Positions 1 through 8,413 of a stretch of 64,000 nucleotides of DNA are shown in pieces. The translations under genes were made by a program, and so were the position numbers. Origin of the DNA: Peptoniphilus sp. GNH (GTDB taxonomy: Bacteria; Bacillota; Clostridia; Tissierellales; Peptoniphilaceae); assembly GCA_021307325.1 (NCBI GenBank), contig CP089931.1, positions 334,979-398,978 on the forward strand, in the 5' to 3' direction. The notes under the pieces are model-generated. The model saw only the letters and a program-made list of their open reading frames with translations. It was not told where the DNA came from and searched no databases. Within the stretch, counting starts at the first letter, position 1, and each line of letters opens with the position of its first letter.

Positions 1-1
1 T

Positions 2-1762
2 ATGGTTATAGATGCTACATCTGGCATTGAAGTCGGAACAGAAAGAATGTGGAAATACACAGAAAACATCGGACTACCAAGAATTATATTTGTCAATAAA
101 ATAGATGGCGAAAATGTAAACTTTAGAAAATTGATGGAAGACTTCAAGAAAGAATTCGGAAAGAAGGTAATTCCTTTTTCGGTTCCTATAGGAATGGGTG
201 AAAATTTTGTTGGAGTTACAGATGTAATATTCCAAAAAGGTTTCAAGTATGAAAATGGAGCTCCAAAAGAAGTTGAACTTGATCATGATCAAGTTAAGGC
301 GACAGAAAGAATGTATGAAGAAATCGCCGAAGTAGTTGCAGAATCAGATTTGGATTTGATGGAAAAATATTTTAACGGAGAAAAATTCACTCGTGAGGAT
401 TTATTAAGAGGGGTCAAAAATGCTTTGATTTCTGGAGATGCAGTTCCTCTTTTGGTGGGTTCAGCAGAAAAGGGAATAGGTATAGATATTCTTTTGAACA
501 CTTGTGTTAACTACATGCCCGCACCAAACGATCCAATGGCTCATTCAGGCTTTAGATATGAAGATGGAGAAGTTAGGGTTATTGACGAAAAAGGGCCTTT
601 TACTGCAACTGTATTCAAATCTGTAACAGATCCATTTGTTGGTAAAATTTCAATTTTTAAAGTAATAAAAGGCAAACTGACAAAAGAAACCGCTCTTTAT
701 AACATAAACAAGGAGAGTCCGGAAAAACTTGGTGGCTTGTATTCGATTCGCGGGAAAAATCAAATCGAACTTCCAGAAATGTATGCAGGCGATATAGGCG
801 CTACAACGAAGTTGCAAGTTACAGAAACGGGTGATACTCTTACTGAAAAAGGGAACAATGTAAAAATTAAGAAATTAAAATATCCAGCTCCAGTTCTATT
901 TTATGCAATAGAGCCTAAAACTAAAGGTGATGAAGAAAAACTATCAGCTTCACTTAGAAGATTGAGAGAAGAAGATCCAAGCTTTGTAATTGAAAGAAAT
1001 TCTGAAACTAAACAGCTTACAATAGGTGGTCAAGGACAAGTTCAACTAGATGTAATTATAGAAAAGCTTAAAAATATGTTTGGAGTTGAAATAAATAAGA
1101 TTCCTTTCATAATTCCTTACAGAGAGACTATAAAAGCAACAGCATCTGTACAAGGTAAGCACAAAAAGCAATCTGGAGGAGCTGGTCAATATGGTGATGT
1201 GTGGATTAGGTTTGAGCCATGCGAAGAAGAATTTGTATTTGATGAGGAAGTTTTTGGAGGAGCTGTTCCCAAAAATTATTTCCCGGCAGTTGAAAAGGGG
1301 ATAATAGAATCAAAGGAACATGGTGTTCTTGCTGGATATCCAGTTACTAATTTCAAGGCTGTCCTCTATGATGGATCCTATCACGATGTAGACTCCAACG
1401 AAATGAGCTTTAAATTGGCAGCTAATCTAGCTTTCAAAAAGGGAATTCAAGAGGCTAAGCCAGTTCTGCTAGAACCTATAATGAGTGTGGAAGTATCTAT
1501 ACCCGATATTTATCTTGGAGATGTAATGGGAGATATGAACAAGAGAAGGGGCAGAATATTAGGCATGGATCAACAAGCTGATGGAACTCAACTTTTGATT
1601 GCTGAAGCTCCTCAAGCAGAAATGTTTGAATATTCAATAGATTTAAGAGCCATGACTCAGGGAAGAGGAACTTTTACAATGGAATTTGCAAGATATGAAG
1701 AAGTACCCGGACAAATTGCTGAAAAAATTATAGAAGTTGCTAAAAAATTAAAAGAAGATTAA
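2..1762 (+). CDS. fusA: Elongation factor G-like translational GTPase (5'-truncated by window edge)
   Basis: Ribosome-dependent GTPase of the EF-G family. The window cuts off about the first 100 residues, so the P-loop, switch I and the G3 motif are missing; the ATG at base 2 is an internal Met. What remains starts just before the G4 motif NKID (residues 32-35), continues through the G5-like SAEKG, then domains II and III, domain IV with the typical KHKKQSGGAGQYGDV segment, and a C-terminal domain V (GDVMGDMNKRRG). Length fits a roughly 690-residue protein. The sequence resembles the second, EF-G-like class found beside the canonical factor in many anaerobes, and the gene ends alone at a bidirectional terminator rather than continuing into tuf. 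Whether it drives translocation, recycling or something else cannot be read from sequence. Confidence 0.9.
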   Translation: MVIDATSGIEVGTERMWKYTENIGLPRIIFVNKIDGENVNFRKLMEDFKKEFGKKVIPFSVPIGMGENFVGVTDVIFQKGFKYENGAPKEVELDHDQVKATERMYEEIAEVVAESDLDLMEKYFNGEKFTREDLLRGVKNALISGDAVPLLVGSAEKGIGIDILLNTCVNYMPAPNDPMAHSGFRYEDGEVRVIDEKGPFTATVFKSVTDPFVGKISIFKVIKGKLTKETALYNINKESPEKLGGLYSIRGKNQIELPEMYAGDIGATTKLQVTETGDTLTEKGNNVKIKKLKYPAPVLFYAIEPKTKGDEEKLSASLRRLREEDPSFVIERNSETKQLTIGGQGQVQLDVIIEKLKNMFGVEINKIPFIIPYRETIKATASVQGKHKKQSGGAGQYGDVWIRFEPCEEEFVFDEEVFGGAVPKNYFPAVEKGIIESKEHGVLAGYPVTNFKAVLYDGSYHDVDSNEMSFKLAANLAFKKGIQEAKPVLLEPIMSVEVSIPDIYLGDVMGDMNKRRGRILGMDQQADGTQLLIAEAPQAEMFEYSIDLRAMTQGRGTFTMEFARYEEVPGQIAEKIIEVAKKLKED

Positions 1763-1771
1763 TAAAAATAC

Positions 1772-1808
1772 AAATGCCTCATGAACTTTATTGTTCACGA
1801 GGCATTTT
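1772..1808. terminator. Bidirectional intrinsic terminator
   Basis: The arm AAATGCCTC (1772-1780) pairs with GAGGCATTT (1799-1807). The stem continues through one A-C mismatch into TGAAC/GTTCA around a TTTATT loop. A T-run follows on the + strand and a T-rich stretch on the - strand. It lies between two convergent genes and can serve both. Confidence 0.9.
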
Positions 1809-1824
1809 AATTATCAATATATAA

Positions 1825-2745
1825 TCAACATAAATTTTCTAATATTATCTTACAAATCTGCAAGATATTTTCTTCGAAATTTTTGCCTACAAGACTAATC
1901 AAGCACAATTTTTGAGGAAATTTTATATTTGATTGATCCGTCAAGCCTAAAAAATTATCTCTAAAAACAAACTTACAAACCCTAGACTCATCGTAGAGGC
2001 CATCTTGAAGAAAAACATCTATATTAAAGCTATTCTCATCTATTATCAGATTGTAAACAGGATTTTCGATATAGATGTTTTTAGAACTTAGATTTTTTCC
2101 TCTTATAGATAGCAAATTTTTTTCAACTTTAAAATTTTCGTAATAAAAATTTCCGCAATGACTTTTTATAGTCCTTGCTTTGAAAATTAAATCTTCTACT
2201 TTTAAACAATTTAGAAGCCCGAGAAGATCATAAAAATTGTGGTCAAGAATTTTTTGCATACCCTCTTTGTGTTTAAGATAAGATTTGTAAATTTCTATAA
2301 CACCTTTTCCGGAAATATCTCCAAATGGTCTTTGAAAATTTAAAAAACTTTCTATGTAAGTCTGGGTCATTTTTTTAAAACCAAGGACATTTCTATTGTT
2401 TTTTATTAGTTTGTAAAGATCGAAGGATTCAATATCGAGGTTTTTAAGACCGTAGAAGTTTATTTTCTCATTCAAGAAGGCTAAATCAAAAGAATCCCCA
2501 TTATAAGTTATAATTTTCTTAAAAGAATTCAAGAGCTCTACTGCCGCTTCAAGTAGATAAATTTCATCGGAAAATTTTTCGGCATAGTATTGCTCTATAA
2601 TTATTTGATTGTACTTTTTATATAAAACTCCAATTAGAATAATGGAATCTCTATTCTTTGATAAGCCACTTGTTTCAATATCCAGAACAATGGAATGCTC
2701 GTTTAAATCAATGGCATTATCTAAAGTGTGAGTTATTTTTTGCAT
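1825..2745 (-). CDS. RNase H-fold DEDD exonuclease domain protein (YprB-like)
   Basis: A 306-residue protein whose first half is a DEDD-type 3'-5' exonuclease domain. Motif I is VLDIETSGL (about residues 20-28), motif II is ITYNGDSFDLAFL, and motif III is HNFYDLLGLL with the expected His and Asp. The nearest named family is YprB-type ribonuclease H-like proteins. The Bacillus member has extra helical-repeat sequence, whereas here the C-terminal 100 residues are unassigned. The substrate is unknown, probably RNA or DNA ends. The ATG at 2745 has a GGTGA ribosome site. The gene stands alone, divergent from the LUD gene and convergent with the EF-G gene. Confidence 0.75.
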   Translation of the reverse strand: MQKITHTLDNAIDLNEHSIVLDIETSGLSKNRDSIILIGVLYKKYNQIIIEQYYAEKFSDEIYLLEAAVELLNSFKKIITYNGDSFDLAFLNEKINFYGLKNLDIESFDLYKLIKNNRNVLGFKKMTQTYIESFLNFQRPFGDISGKGVIEIYKSYLKHKEGMQKILDHNFYDLLGLLNCLKVEDLIFKARTIKSHCGNFYYENFKVEKNLLSIRGKNLSSKNIYIENPVYNLIIDENSFNIDVFLQDGLYDESRVCKFVFRDNFLGLTDQSNIKFPQKLCLISLVGKNFEENILQICKIILENLC

Positions 2746-2833
2746 TAAATCACCTTATTTATATAGTAAACTGTAAATAAATTATATCAAATTTTAAGAT
2801 TTTTAACGATGAAGCAAAGACTAATAAAGCTAC

Positions 2834-2862
2834 TTTATAAAATGAGAAATATTGTGTATAAT
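2834..2862 (+). promoter_or_regulatory. Sigma-A-type promoter for the LUD-nifS-thiI cluster
   Basis: A perfect TATAAT lies at 2857-2862, 17 bases after a weak -35 (TTTATA, 2834-2839). The site is in the 183-base divergent gap before the gene at 2929, which has a GGTGA ribosome site. Confidence 0.5.
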
Positions 2863-2928
2863 GTCCTATCAAATCATTGTAAATATTTCTTATGAACGAT
2901 AATATTATATATAGAAAGTGGTGAGCAT

Positions 2929-3531
2929 ATGATTAATTTGATAAGAGTAAAAAATGCGCTATATAAAAATGGTTTTATTTGTGATATTTTTGAAACAGGG
3001 CAAGACGCCGTAAATTTTTTTATGAATTTTTTAAAGTTTTGCGAGTCAATTGGCATGAGTGGTTCGGTGACTTTGGAAAGCTTGGGGCTCTATGACAAGC
3101 TTACTGATAAGGGGATTAAAACTTTTTGGCATTGGAGAAGTGATAGCTTTGAAGAAACTTTTAAAGGTGCTGCTGCAGCAAAATATTATGTATCTGGGGC
3201 TAATGCCATAACAGAAGACGGAAAAGTATTTATAGTAGACGCTAATGGAAATAGAGTTTCCTCTGTTTCATTTGGTCATGAAAAGGTCTTCTTTTTTGTA
3301 GGAAGAAATAAAATTGTAAGAGATGACCAAGAGGCTAGGAATAGAGTGAGAAGTTTAGCACTCCCGCTAAATTATAAGCGCTATACAGACCAATTAGATG
3401 GCAGAGACATAAGGGGCAAATACGAAAATCTTAAAATGGAAGATATGTACTCGCAAGAGTTATTTTTGGCAAAGGCTCCGAGGTATCAAGATACATACAT
3501 TTTTTTAATAAATGAGGACTTGGGATATTGA
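2929..3531 (+). CDS. LUD-domain protein (LutC/YkgG family)
   Basis: A 200-residue protein matching the LUD (DUF162) fold. The best signature is the stretch from SGANAITEDG (about residue 88) through GNRVSSVSFG to FVGRNKIV, the usual conserved core of LutC/YkgG proteins. In Bacillus the LutC protein works with iron-sulfur subunits LutA and LutB in lactate oxidation. No such partner is present here, so this is one of the stand-alone LUD proteins of unknown role. It is followed directly by a cysteine desulfurase whose ATG overlaps its TGA stop, which implies translational coupling and perhaps a link to sulfur or iron-sulfur chemistry, though that is inference. Confidence 0.75.
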   Translation: MINLIRVKNALYKNGFICDIFETGQDAVNFFMNFLKFCESIGMSGSVTLESLGLYDKLTDKGIKTFWHWRSDSFEETFKGAAAAKYYVSGANAITEDGKVFIVDANGNRVSSVSFGHEKVFFFVGRNKIVRDDQEARNRVRSLALPLNYKRYTDQLDGRDIRGKYENLKMEDMYSQELFLAKAPRYQDTYIFLINEDLGY

Positions 3532-4676
3532 TGATTTATTTAGATAATTGTGCAACTACAAAACCCAGAAAAGAAGTGGTGGATGCCATGGTTGAAGCAC
3601 TTGAATTCAACTTTGCAAATCCATCATCTCTTCATAGATTAGGACTTAAAGCAGAGGAAGAAAGAGAAAAATCAAGAAAAATAATAGCGGATTTTATCGG
3701 CGTAGATAAAAATTTTCTATTTTTCACATCAGGCGGAACTGAAGCAAATAATATAGCTATCCAAGGTGCGGTTAGAAGAAATAAGAATATATCTAAAAAA
3801 ATTATGACCAGTTCGATTGAACATGCCTCTATTTTAGATCAATTTAAAAAACTTGAAGAAGCGGGGTATGAGTGCTTATATATACCTGTGGATAGATATG
3901 GACATTTGGATGAAGAATATTTGTTTGATAATTTGTCCGATCTAGCACTTTTGAGTCTTACACATGTAAACAATGAAATAGGAAGTATTATAGATTTAAA
4001 AGATCTAATAAAGAGGATAAGAAAACATAATAAATCTGTTCATATTCACGCAGATGGAGTGCAGGCTTTTGGCAGAATTCCTTTCAAATTATCAGAACTC
4101 GGCGTGGATTCATACTCAATAAGCTCACATAAGATTCATGGGCCAAAGGGTGTAGGATGTTTGTATTTGAAAAAACCTGATAATTTTCCAGGGCTTTTTT
4201 TGGGCGGAGGTCAAGAGAAAAATCTCAGATCTGGCACAGAAAATATGCCAGGTATCGTTGGCTTTGGAAAGGCTACAGAAATAGTTTCAAAAAATTTTCA
4301 AAGTGAATATGCTCATATAATAGATTTGAAAAAATATTGCAAAAAGAAAATAGAAGAAAATTTCAAAGATTTTGAGTTTAATTTTGACGACAATTCATCG
4401 CCGTATAATTTTAATGTCGGATTTTATAAAACTAGGGGCGAAGTTTTGCTACATTTTTTGGAAAATGACGAAATTTATATATCTACATCATCTGCTTGCA
4501 CATCCAACTCAAGCAAAAAAATGTCCCATGTGCTAAGTTGTTTAGGAATAAGTAAAGAGCTTATGGAGGGTTCAATTAGATTTTGTTTCTCTTATGATAT
4601 CACTAGAGAAATGATAGATATATTCCTTGAAAAATTAAGCTTATATGTAGACGAAATAAGATCGATTATGAGGTGA
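3531..4676 (+). CDS. nifS: Cysteine desulfurase (NifS/IscS family, class V aminotransferase fold)
   Basis: A PLP enzyme that takes sulfur from cysteine and passes it as a persulfide to acceptors. The start is ATG 3531 (MIYLDNCATT, the classical opening); an in-frame TTG just upstream is unlikely. Conserved elements are TSGGTEANN, the PLP-holding region HADGVQAFG, the Schiff-base lysine in SSHKIHGPKG (Lys about 201) and the persulfide cysteine in STSSACTSNSS (Cys about 323) on the flexible loop. Length (381) is normal. The adjacent thiI gene suggests the main job is feeding sulfur to tRNA 4-thiouridine, as with Bacillus NifZ-ThiI. No iscU-type scaffold gene is seen nearby. Confidence 0.93.
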   Translation: MIYLDNCATTKPRKEVVDAMVEALEFNFANPSSLHRLGLKAEEEREKSRKIIADFIGVDKNFLFFTSGGTEANNIAIQGAVRRNKNISKKIMTSSIEHASILDQFKKLEEAGYECLYIPVDRYGHLDEEYLFDNLSDLALLSLTHVNNEIGSIIDLKDLIKRIRKHNKSVHIHADGVQAFGRIPFKLSELGVDSYSISSHKIHGPKGVGCLYLKKPDNFPGLFLGGGQEKNLRSGTENMPGIVGFGKATEIVSKNFQSEYAHIIDLKKYCKKKIEENFKDFEFNFDDNSSPYNFNVGFYKTRGEVLLHFLENDEIYISTSSACTSNSSKKMSHVLSCLGISKELMEGSIRFCFSYDITREMIDIFLEKLSLYVDEIRSIMR

Positions 4677-4679
4677 AAT

Positions 4680-5852
4680 ATGGAGAAGCTAATAAGTGCG
4701 AGCCTTGGAGAGATTGTACTAAAAGGAAATAATAGAAAATCTTTTGTGGATAGATTGCTTGCAAACATAAAAAGAGTTTTAAATGGTTTCAATATAGAAA
4801 AAATATATAAAGAGTCTGGAAAAATTTATATAAAACTTGATGATAACAGCGATGAAGAAGATGCTATAGCTAAACTTCAACATGTTTTTGGAATAATATA
4901 TATAAGTCCAGTTATTAAAATTTCAAAAGATTTGGATGAAATAAAATTTCACGCAAAAGAACTTTTGCAAGAAGCAATGAATGAAAATCCGAGTTTGAGG
5001 ACTTTTAAGGCACAGACTAAAAGAGGAGATAAGAAATATCCACTTACTTCTATGGAAGTAAACAACGAAATAGGTGGTGCAATTTTAAAAGAAGGAAAAT
5101 TAAAAGTAGATGTTCATAATCCAGACTTATATGTTTATTGTGACATAAAAAAAGATGCTTATCTCTACTATAAGAAAATCAGGGCTCACGGAGGTCTGCC
5201 ATCTGGCTCAAATGGAAGAGGGCTATTGCTTCTATCTGGAGGAATAGATTCACCAGTTGCAGGATTTTATATGTCAAAAAGAGGCATTAGACTGGATGGG
5301 GTGCATTTTCATTCATATCCTTTCACAAGTGAAAGAGGGGAGAAAAAGGTTCTAGATTTGGCGGAAATACTATCGACTTATAATGGACCTATGAGGGTTT
5401 ATAGCGTAAATTTGTTACCAATTCAAAAAGAAATAAATAAAAATTGCCCAGAGGATGAAATGACTATAATTTCTAGAAGATTTATGATGAGAATTGCTAA
5501 TAGATTAGCTGAAAAATTCAACTATACATCTATAACCACTGGAGAAAATTTAGGACAGGTTGCATCTCAAACTGTAGAAGGCATTACTGTAACAAATGAA
5601 ATTCCAGACATCCCCGTTTTTCGTCCATTAATAGGATTTGACAAGGTGGACATAATGGATAAGGCAAGAGAAATAGGGACATATGAAACTAGCATACTTC
5701 CTTTCGAAGATTGCTGCACTGTTTTTTTGCCAAAGCATCCCAATTTAAGACCAACTTCAATGGGTATAAATAAATCAGAAGAAAATTTAGATATTGAAAA
5801 ATTGGTAGAAGAAGCTGTAGATGCAATGAAAGTTTATAAAATTGGATATTAA
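4680..5852 (+). CDS. thiI: tRNA 4-thiouridine synthetase ThiI
   Basis: Adenylates uridine 8 of tRNA and replaces the oxygen by sulfur. The 390-residue protein has an N-terminal ferredoxin-like/THUMP RNA-binding region (about 1-165) and a PP-loop ATP pyrophosphatase domain with the motif SGGIDS at residues 186-191. It ends with the FEDCCTVFLP segment. There is no C-terminal rhodanese domain, unlike E. coli ThiI, so this is the short Firmicutes form that receives sulfur directly from its partner desulfurase encoded three bases upstream. The ATG has a GAGGTGA ribosome site. The gene is cotranscribed with nifS. Confidence 0.95.
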   Translation: MEKLISASLGEIVLKGNNRKSFVDRLLANIKRVLNGFNIEKIYKESGKIYIKLDDNSDEEDAIAKLQHVFGIIYISPVIKISKDLDEIKFHAKELLQEAMNENPSLRTFKAQTKRGDKKYPLTSMEVNNEIGGAILKEGKLKVDVHNPDLYVYCDIKKDAYLYYKKIRAHGGLPSGSNGRGLLLLSGGIDSPVAGFYMSKRGIRLDGVHFHSYPFTSERGEKKVLDLAEILSTYNGPMRVYSVNLLPIQKEINKNCPEDEMTIISRRFMMRIANRLAEKFNYTSITTGENLGQVASQTVEGITVTNEIPDIPVFRPLIGFDKVDIMDKAREIGTYETSILPFEDCCTVFLPKHPNLRPTSMGINKSEENLDIEKLVEEAVDAMKVYKIGY

Positions 5853-5861
5853 GGAGTTAAT

Positions 5862-6416
5862 ATGAAAAAAATTATTATAGCATTAGTGGTACTTGTTGTA
5901 GTTTTGGGAGCATTTATATTTCCATCATACAATAATCTTGTAAATTTGAGCGAAGATGTTAATTCGTCTTGGTCGCAGGTGGAAGTTGCAGTCAAGAGGA
6001 GGGCAGATCTTATTCCAAATATTGTAAATACTGTAAAGGGATATGCAAATCATGAATCTGAAACCCTTACAAAAATTGTAGAAGCAAGAAGCAAAATTCA
6101 AGAGTCAAAAACGCCAAAGGAATTAGCTGAAGCTGACCAAAATTTGACAACTGCTTTGGGCAATATAAACGTTGTTGTAGAAGCTTATCCGGATTTGAAA
6201 GCAAATACAAACTTTATAGATCTTCAAGCACAGTTAGAAGGAGCAGAAAATAGGATTGCAACAGCAAGAAAAGATTACAATGAAGTAGTTGCTGTGTATA
6301 ATAAAAGGGTTAAGTCTCTTCCAACAAGATTGTATGCAGGACTTTTGGGATTTGGGGCTAAAGAATATTTTGATGCTGGAGAACAAGCTCAAAATGCACC
6401 AGAAGTTAAATTTTAA
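5862..6416 (+). CDS. lemA: LemA family membrane protein
   Basis: A 184-residue protein with one N-terminal transmembrane helix (residues 3-22, rich in Ile/Leu/Val) followed by the helical LemA domain facing outward. The family signature is clear: YNNLVNLSEDVNSSWSQVEV and then RRADLIPNIVNTVKGYA, with the heptad-rich region around EARSKIQESK. Function is unknown in most bacteria; the family is often encoded beside TPM-domain proteins, as here, which suggests the two products act together at the cell surface. AAGGAG precedes the ATG. Confidence 0.9.
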   Translation: MKKIIIALVVLVVVLGAFIFPSYNNLVNLSEDVNSSWSQVEVAVKRRADLIPNIVNTVKGYANHESETLTKIVEARSKIQESKTPKELAEADQNLTTALGNINVVVEAYPDLKANTNFIDLQAQLEGAENRIATARKDYNEVVAVYNKRVKSLPTRLYAGLLGFGAKEYFDAGEQAQNAPEVKF

Positions 6417-6428
6417 GAGTTGAAGTTC

Positions 6429-7280
6429 ATGAAAAAATTTTTAAAACTATTTATAGTTTTATTGATGTTGCCATGTGTAGTTTGGGGAGGATTAAGAGAT
6501 GTCCTCCCTGACCAATCTAAAGATTTCTATGTATATGATGAAGTGGGAATCTTAAATCATGATGACATTAATTACATAATAAATACAAATGAAAAGCTTA
6601 GAAAAAAGAATGGAAGCCAAGTAGTAATAGCTATTTTGCGGACATTCGATGGATATGATGCCAATGAATATTCGACAGAACTTTTTAGAAAATGGAAAAT
6701 AGGTGATGCCGACAAAGACAATGGCGTTTTGATGTGCTATGCCATAGAAGATAGAAATCTTTTTTACGTTACAGGTTATGGCGCAGAGGAAATCATACCG
6801 GATGTAGTCGCATCGAGGATATACAGAAATGTTGTATCATATTTTCCGCATGAAAAATTTGAAGAGAGTCAAAAACCGGAGTATAGGAAAGGAATCCTTT
6901 ATGGATTCAACACTGTTATGGGTCTATTTTCAAAGTTTTACGATACAGATTTTGGAGAAGATAAAACTGAGCTTCCTGTAAAATCTGATGAGGGTGAATT
7001 TGATTTCTCGATTTTACAAATCATACCATTGATTGTTTTATTAATCTTTATAAGAATAACTTTTAGTAGAAATTTTAGAAGAAAAAATAAATATAGAAGA
7101 ATGAGTAGAAGAAGATCTCTTTTTGATGACGATGATGATGACGATTTTTTCCCACCGTTTTTTGGTGGTTTTGGTGGCGGCTCATCAGGAGGAGGCTTTT
7201 TCGGTGGAGGATCCTCTGGAGGGGGATTTTCTGGCGGAGGCGGTTCGTCAGGCGGCGGAGGCGCTGGCGGCGGTTGGTAG
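6429..7280 (+). CDS. TPM-domain secreted/membrane protein with Gly-rich tail (YgcG-like)
   Basis: The start is taken at ATG 6429 rather than the in-frame TTG at 6420 because AAGAG lies at a workable distance from the ATG and the protein then opens with a classical signal peptide (MKKFLKLFIVLLMLP, cleavage near residue 20). The TPM domain follows (about 30-170): YVYDEVGILN, GSQVVIAIL and VTGYGAEEIIPD. A second hydrophobic helix (about 190-207) comes next, then a basic stretch, seven consecutive Asp and a tail made almost only of Gly, Ser and Phe ending in GGGGAGGGW. This layout is typical of YgcG-type proteins next to LemA. Role unknown; possibly membrane protein quality control by analogy with plant TPM proteins. 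Confidence 0.85.
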   Translation: MKKFLKLFIVLLMLPCVVWGGLRDVLPDQSKDFYVYDEVGILNHDDINYIINTNEKLRKKNGSQVVIAILRTFDGYDANEYSTELFRKWKIGDADKDNGVLMCYAIEDRNLFYVTGYGAEEIIPDVVASRIYRNVVSYFPHEKFEESQKPEYRKGILYGFNTVMGLFSKFYDTDFGEDKTELPVKSDEGEFDFSILQIIPLIVLLIFIRITFSRNFRRKNKYRRMSRRRSLFDDDDDDDFFPPFFGGFGGGSSGGGFFGGGSSGGGFSGGGGSSGGGGAGGGW

Positions 7281-7350
7281 TTATGCCAAATGCAAAAAAT
7301 CTAGTTTTTATTAAAAAATTTAGCATCTGAGCTTGTAATCAATAAATTAC

Positions 7351-7379
7351 TTGAGCATAGCTTGAATGCTTGATATAAT
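7351..7379 (+). promoter_or_regulatory. Promoter for efp
   Basis: The -35 TTGAGC (7351-7356) is followed after 17 bases by TATAAT (7374-7379), with the extended TGA (7371-7373) directly before it. The efp start codon lies 30 bases downstream with AGGAGG. Confidence 0.75.
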
Positions 7380-7408
7380 ATTTGAAGAGTAAAATTAGGA
7401 GGTAGTTT

Positions 7409-7966
7409 ATGATATCTGCTGGCGATTTTAGAAAAGGGCTCACCTTTGAAATGGATGGGGATGTTTATGAAGTCATAGATTTTCAACATGTAAAGCCAGG
7501 AAAGGGAGCAGCTTTTGTCAGAGCAAAAATAAAATCTGTACTTACTGGAGGAATAAAGGACACAACCTTTAACCCAAGTGAGAAATATGAAAAGGCCGTA
7601 ATAGAAACTAAGGAAATGCAATATCTTTATAACGATGGGGAATTATATTATTTCATGGATACTGAAAGTTATGAACAAATTCCTCTAGATAAAGATATGG
7701 TTGATGATGCGTTAAATTTCATAAGAGAAAATGACATGGCAACAATCAATTTTTATCAAAAGAAAGCATTTAGAGTTTCACCGCCAAACTTTGTGGAATT
7801 AGAGGTAACATTTACAGAACCAGGTGTTAAGGGAGATACTTCTTCAGGTGGAACCAAGCCGGCGACAGTTGAAACAAATTATACATTGAATGTTCCTCTT
7901 TTTGTAAATATTGGAGATAGAATAAGAATTGACACCAGAAGTGGTGAATATATGTCAAGAGTATGA
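7409..7966 (+). CDS. efp: Elongation factor P
   Basis: Binds ribosomes stalled at polyproline stretches and helps form the peptide bond. The 185-residue protein shows three beta-barrel domains: a KOW-like domain I ([17 protein letters not shown]), a central OB domain and a C-terminal OB domain ending [13 protein letters not shown]. The loop VKPGKGAAF carries Lys32, the position that is post-translationally modified in most bacteria (5-aminopentanol in Bacillus). No modification genes are seen in the window. The gene has its own extended -10 promoter and an AGGAGG site, and leads into the acidic-protein gene ten bases later. Confidence 0.97.
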   Translation: MISAGDFRKGLTFEMDGDVYEVIDFQHVKPGKGAAFVRAKIKSVLTGGIKDTTFNPSEKYEKAVIETKEMQYLYNDGELYYFMDTESYEQIPLDKDMVDDALNFIRENDMATINFYQKKAFRVSPPNFVELEVTFTEPGVKGDTSSGGTKPATVETNYTLNVPLFVNIGDRIRIDTRSGEYMSRV

Positions 7967-7976
7967 GGAGGATATT

Positions 7977-8327
7977 ATGAACGACTCTATTAAAAAGATT
8001 GCATATTTAAAGGGGCTTGCTCATGGATATGAAGTATCCGAAAAATCTAAAGAAGGAAAACTTCTTCTAGAAATAATTGATACACTTGCAGACTTGGCTG
8101 AAAGTCTTGAAGAAAAATATTCAAGCCTCGAAGATTATGTGGATATGATAGAAGAAGATTTGTCAGAGCTGGAAGAAGTTGTATATGATGAAGAAGATGA
8201 TGACTTTGATTTATATGACGACGATGATTATGAAGATTTCGATTTTGACGATTATGAAGATTTCGACTTTGATGATGATGAATGTGAATGTGAATGCTGC
8301 CATGATGATGGCGAAACTGAAGAATAG
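7977..8327 (+). CDS. CD1247-type helical protein with acidic tail
   Basis: A 116-residue protein starting at ATG 7977, which has a GAGGAGG site; a longer in-frame reading would run into efp. The N-terminal half (SIKKIAYLKGLAHGYEV...EGKLLLEIIDTLADLAESLEE) resembles the CD1247 N-terminal domain, a short helical module that commonly follows efp in Clostridia. The second half is mostly Asp, Glu, Phe and Tyr in near-repeats of DFDDYEDF and ends in a cysteine cluster (CECECC) instead of the usual zinc ribbon, as far as I recall that family. The product is probably cytosolic; its function is unknown. A palindromic terminator follows at once. Confidence 0.75.
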   Translation: MNDSIKKIAYLKGLAHGYEVSEKSKEGKLLLEIIDTLADLAESLEEKYSSLEDYVDMIEEDLSELEEVVYDEEDDDFDLYDDDDYEDFDFDDYEDFDFDDDECECECCHDDGETEE

Positions 8328-8334
8328 AATAATC

Positions 8335-8364
8335 GGGTCTAGGCTAGCCTAGACCCATTTTATT
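8335..8364 (+). terminator. Intrinsic terminator (perfect palindrome)
   Basis: A perfect 22-base palindrome (GGGTCTAGGC and its complement, 8335-8356) is followed by ATTTTATT. It ends the efp unit, and its T-tail touches the -35 box of the next promoter. Confidence 0.9.
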
Positions 8365-8391
8365 GCCATTAAGTTGCTATTTTGATATAAT
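8363..8391 (+). promoter_or_regulatory. Promoter for asp23-nusB
   Basis: The -35 TTGCCA (8363-8368, 5 of 6) is followed after 17 bases by TATAAT (8386-8391), with TGA immediately upstream as an extended -10. It is packed directly against the preceding terminator. Confidence 0.8.
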
Positions 8392-8413
8392 TAGGTTAAT
8401 TAGGAGGGATATT

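Noticed and set aside
2-4. ATG at the left edge as a true start codon
   Set aside because: The protein begins just before the G4 motif; P-loop and switch regions must lie upstream outside the window.
2891-2921. Another dif-like A/T-rich stretch before the LUD gene
   Set aside because: About 16 of 28 matches, no intact arm, and it overlaps a normal promoter and leader.
7165-7275. Short regular GGT/GGA-type repeats that could suggest a CRISPR or minisatellite
   Set aside because: They are in frame and code for the Gly-rich protein tail; no uniform repeat and spacer structure.
7120-7320. Open frames in other phases over the Gly/Asp-rich tail, on both strands
   Set aside because: They arise from the repetitive GGN and GAN codons of the TPM gene; no ribosome site and low-complexity translations.
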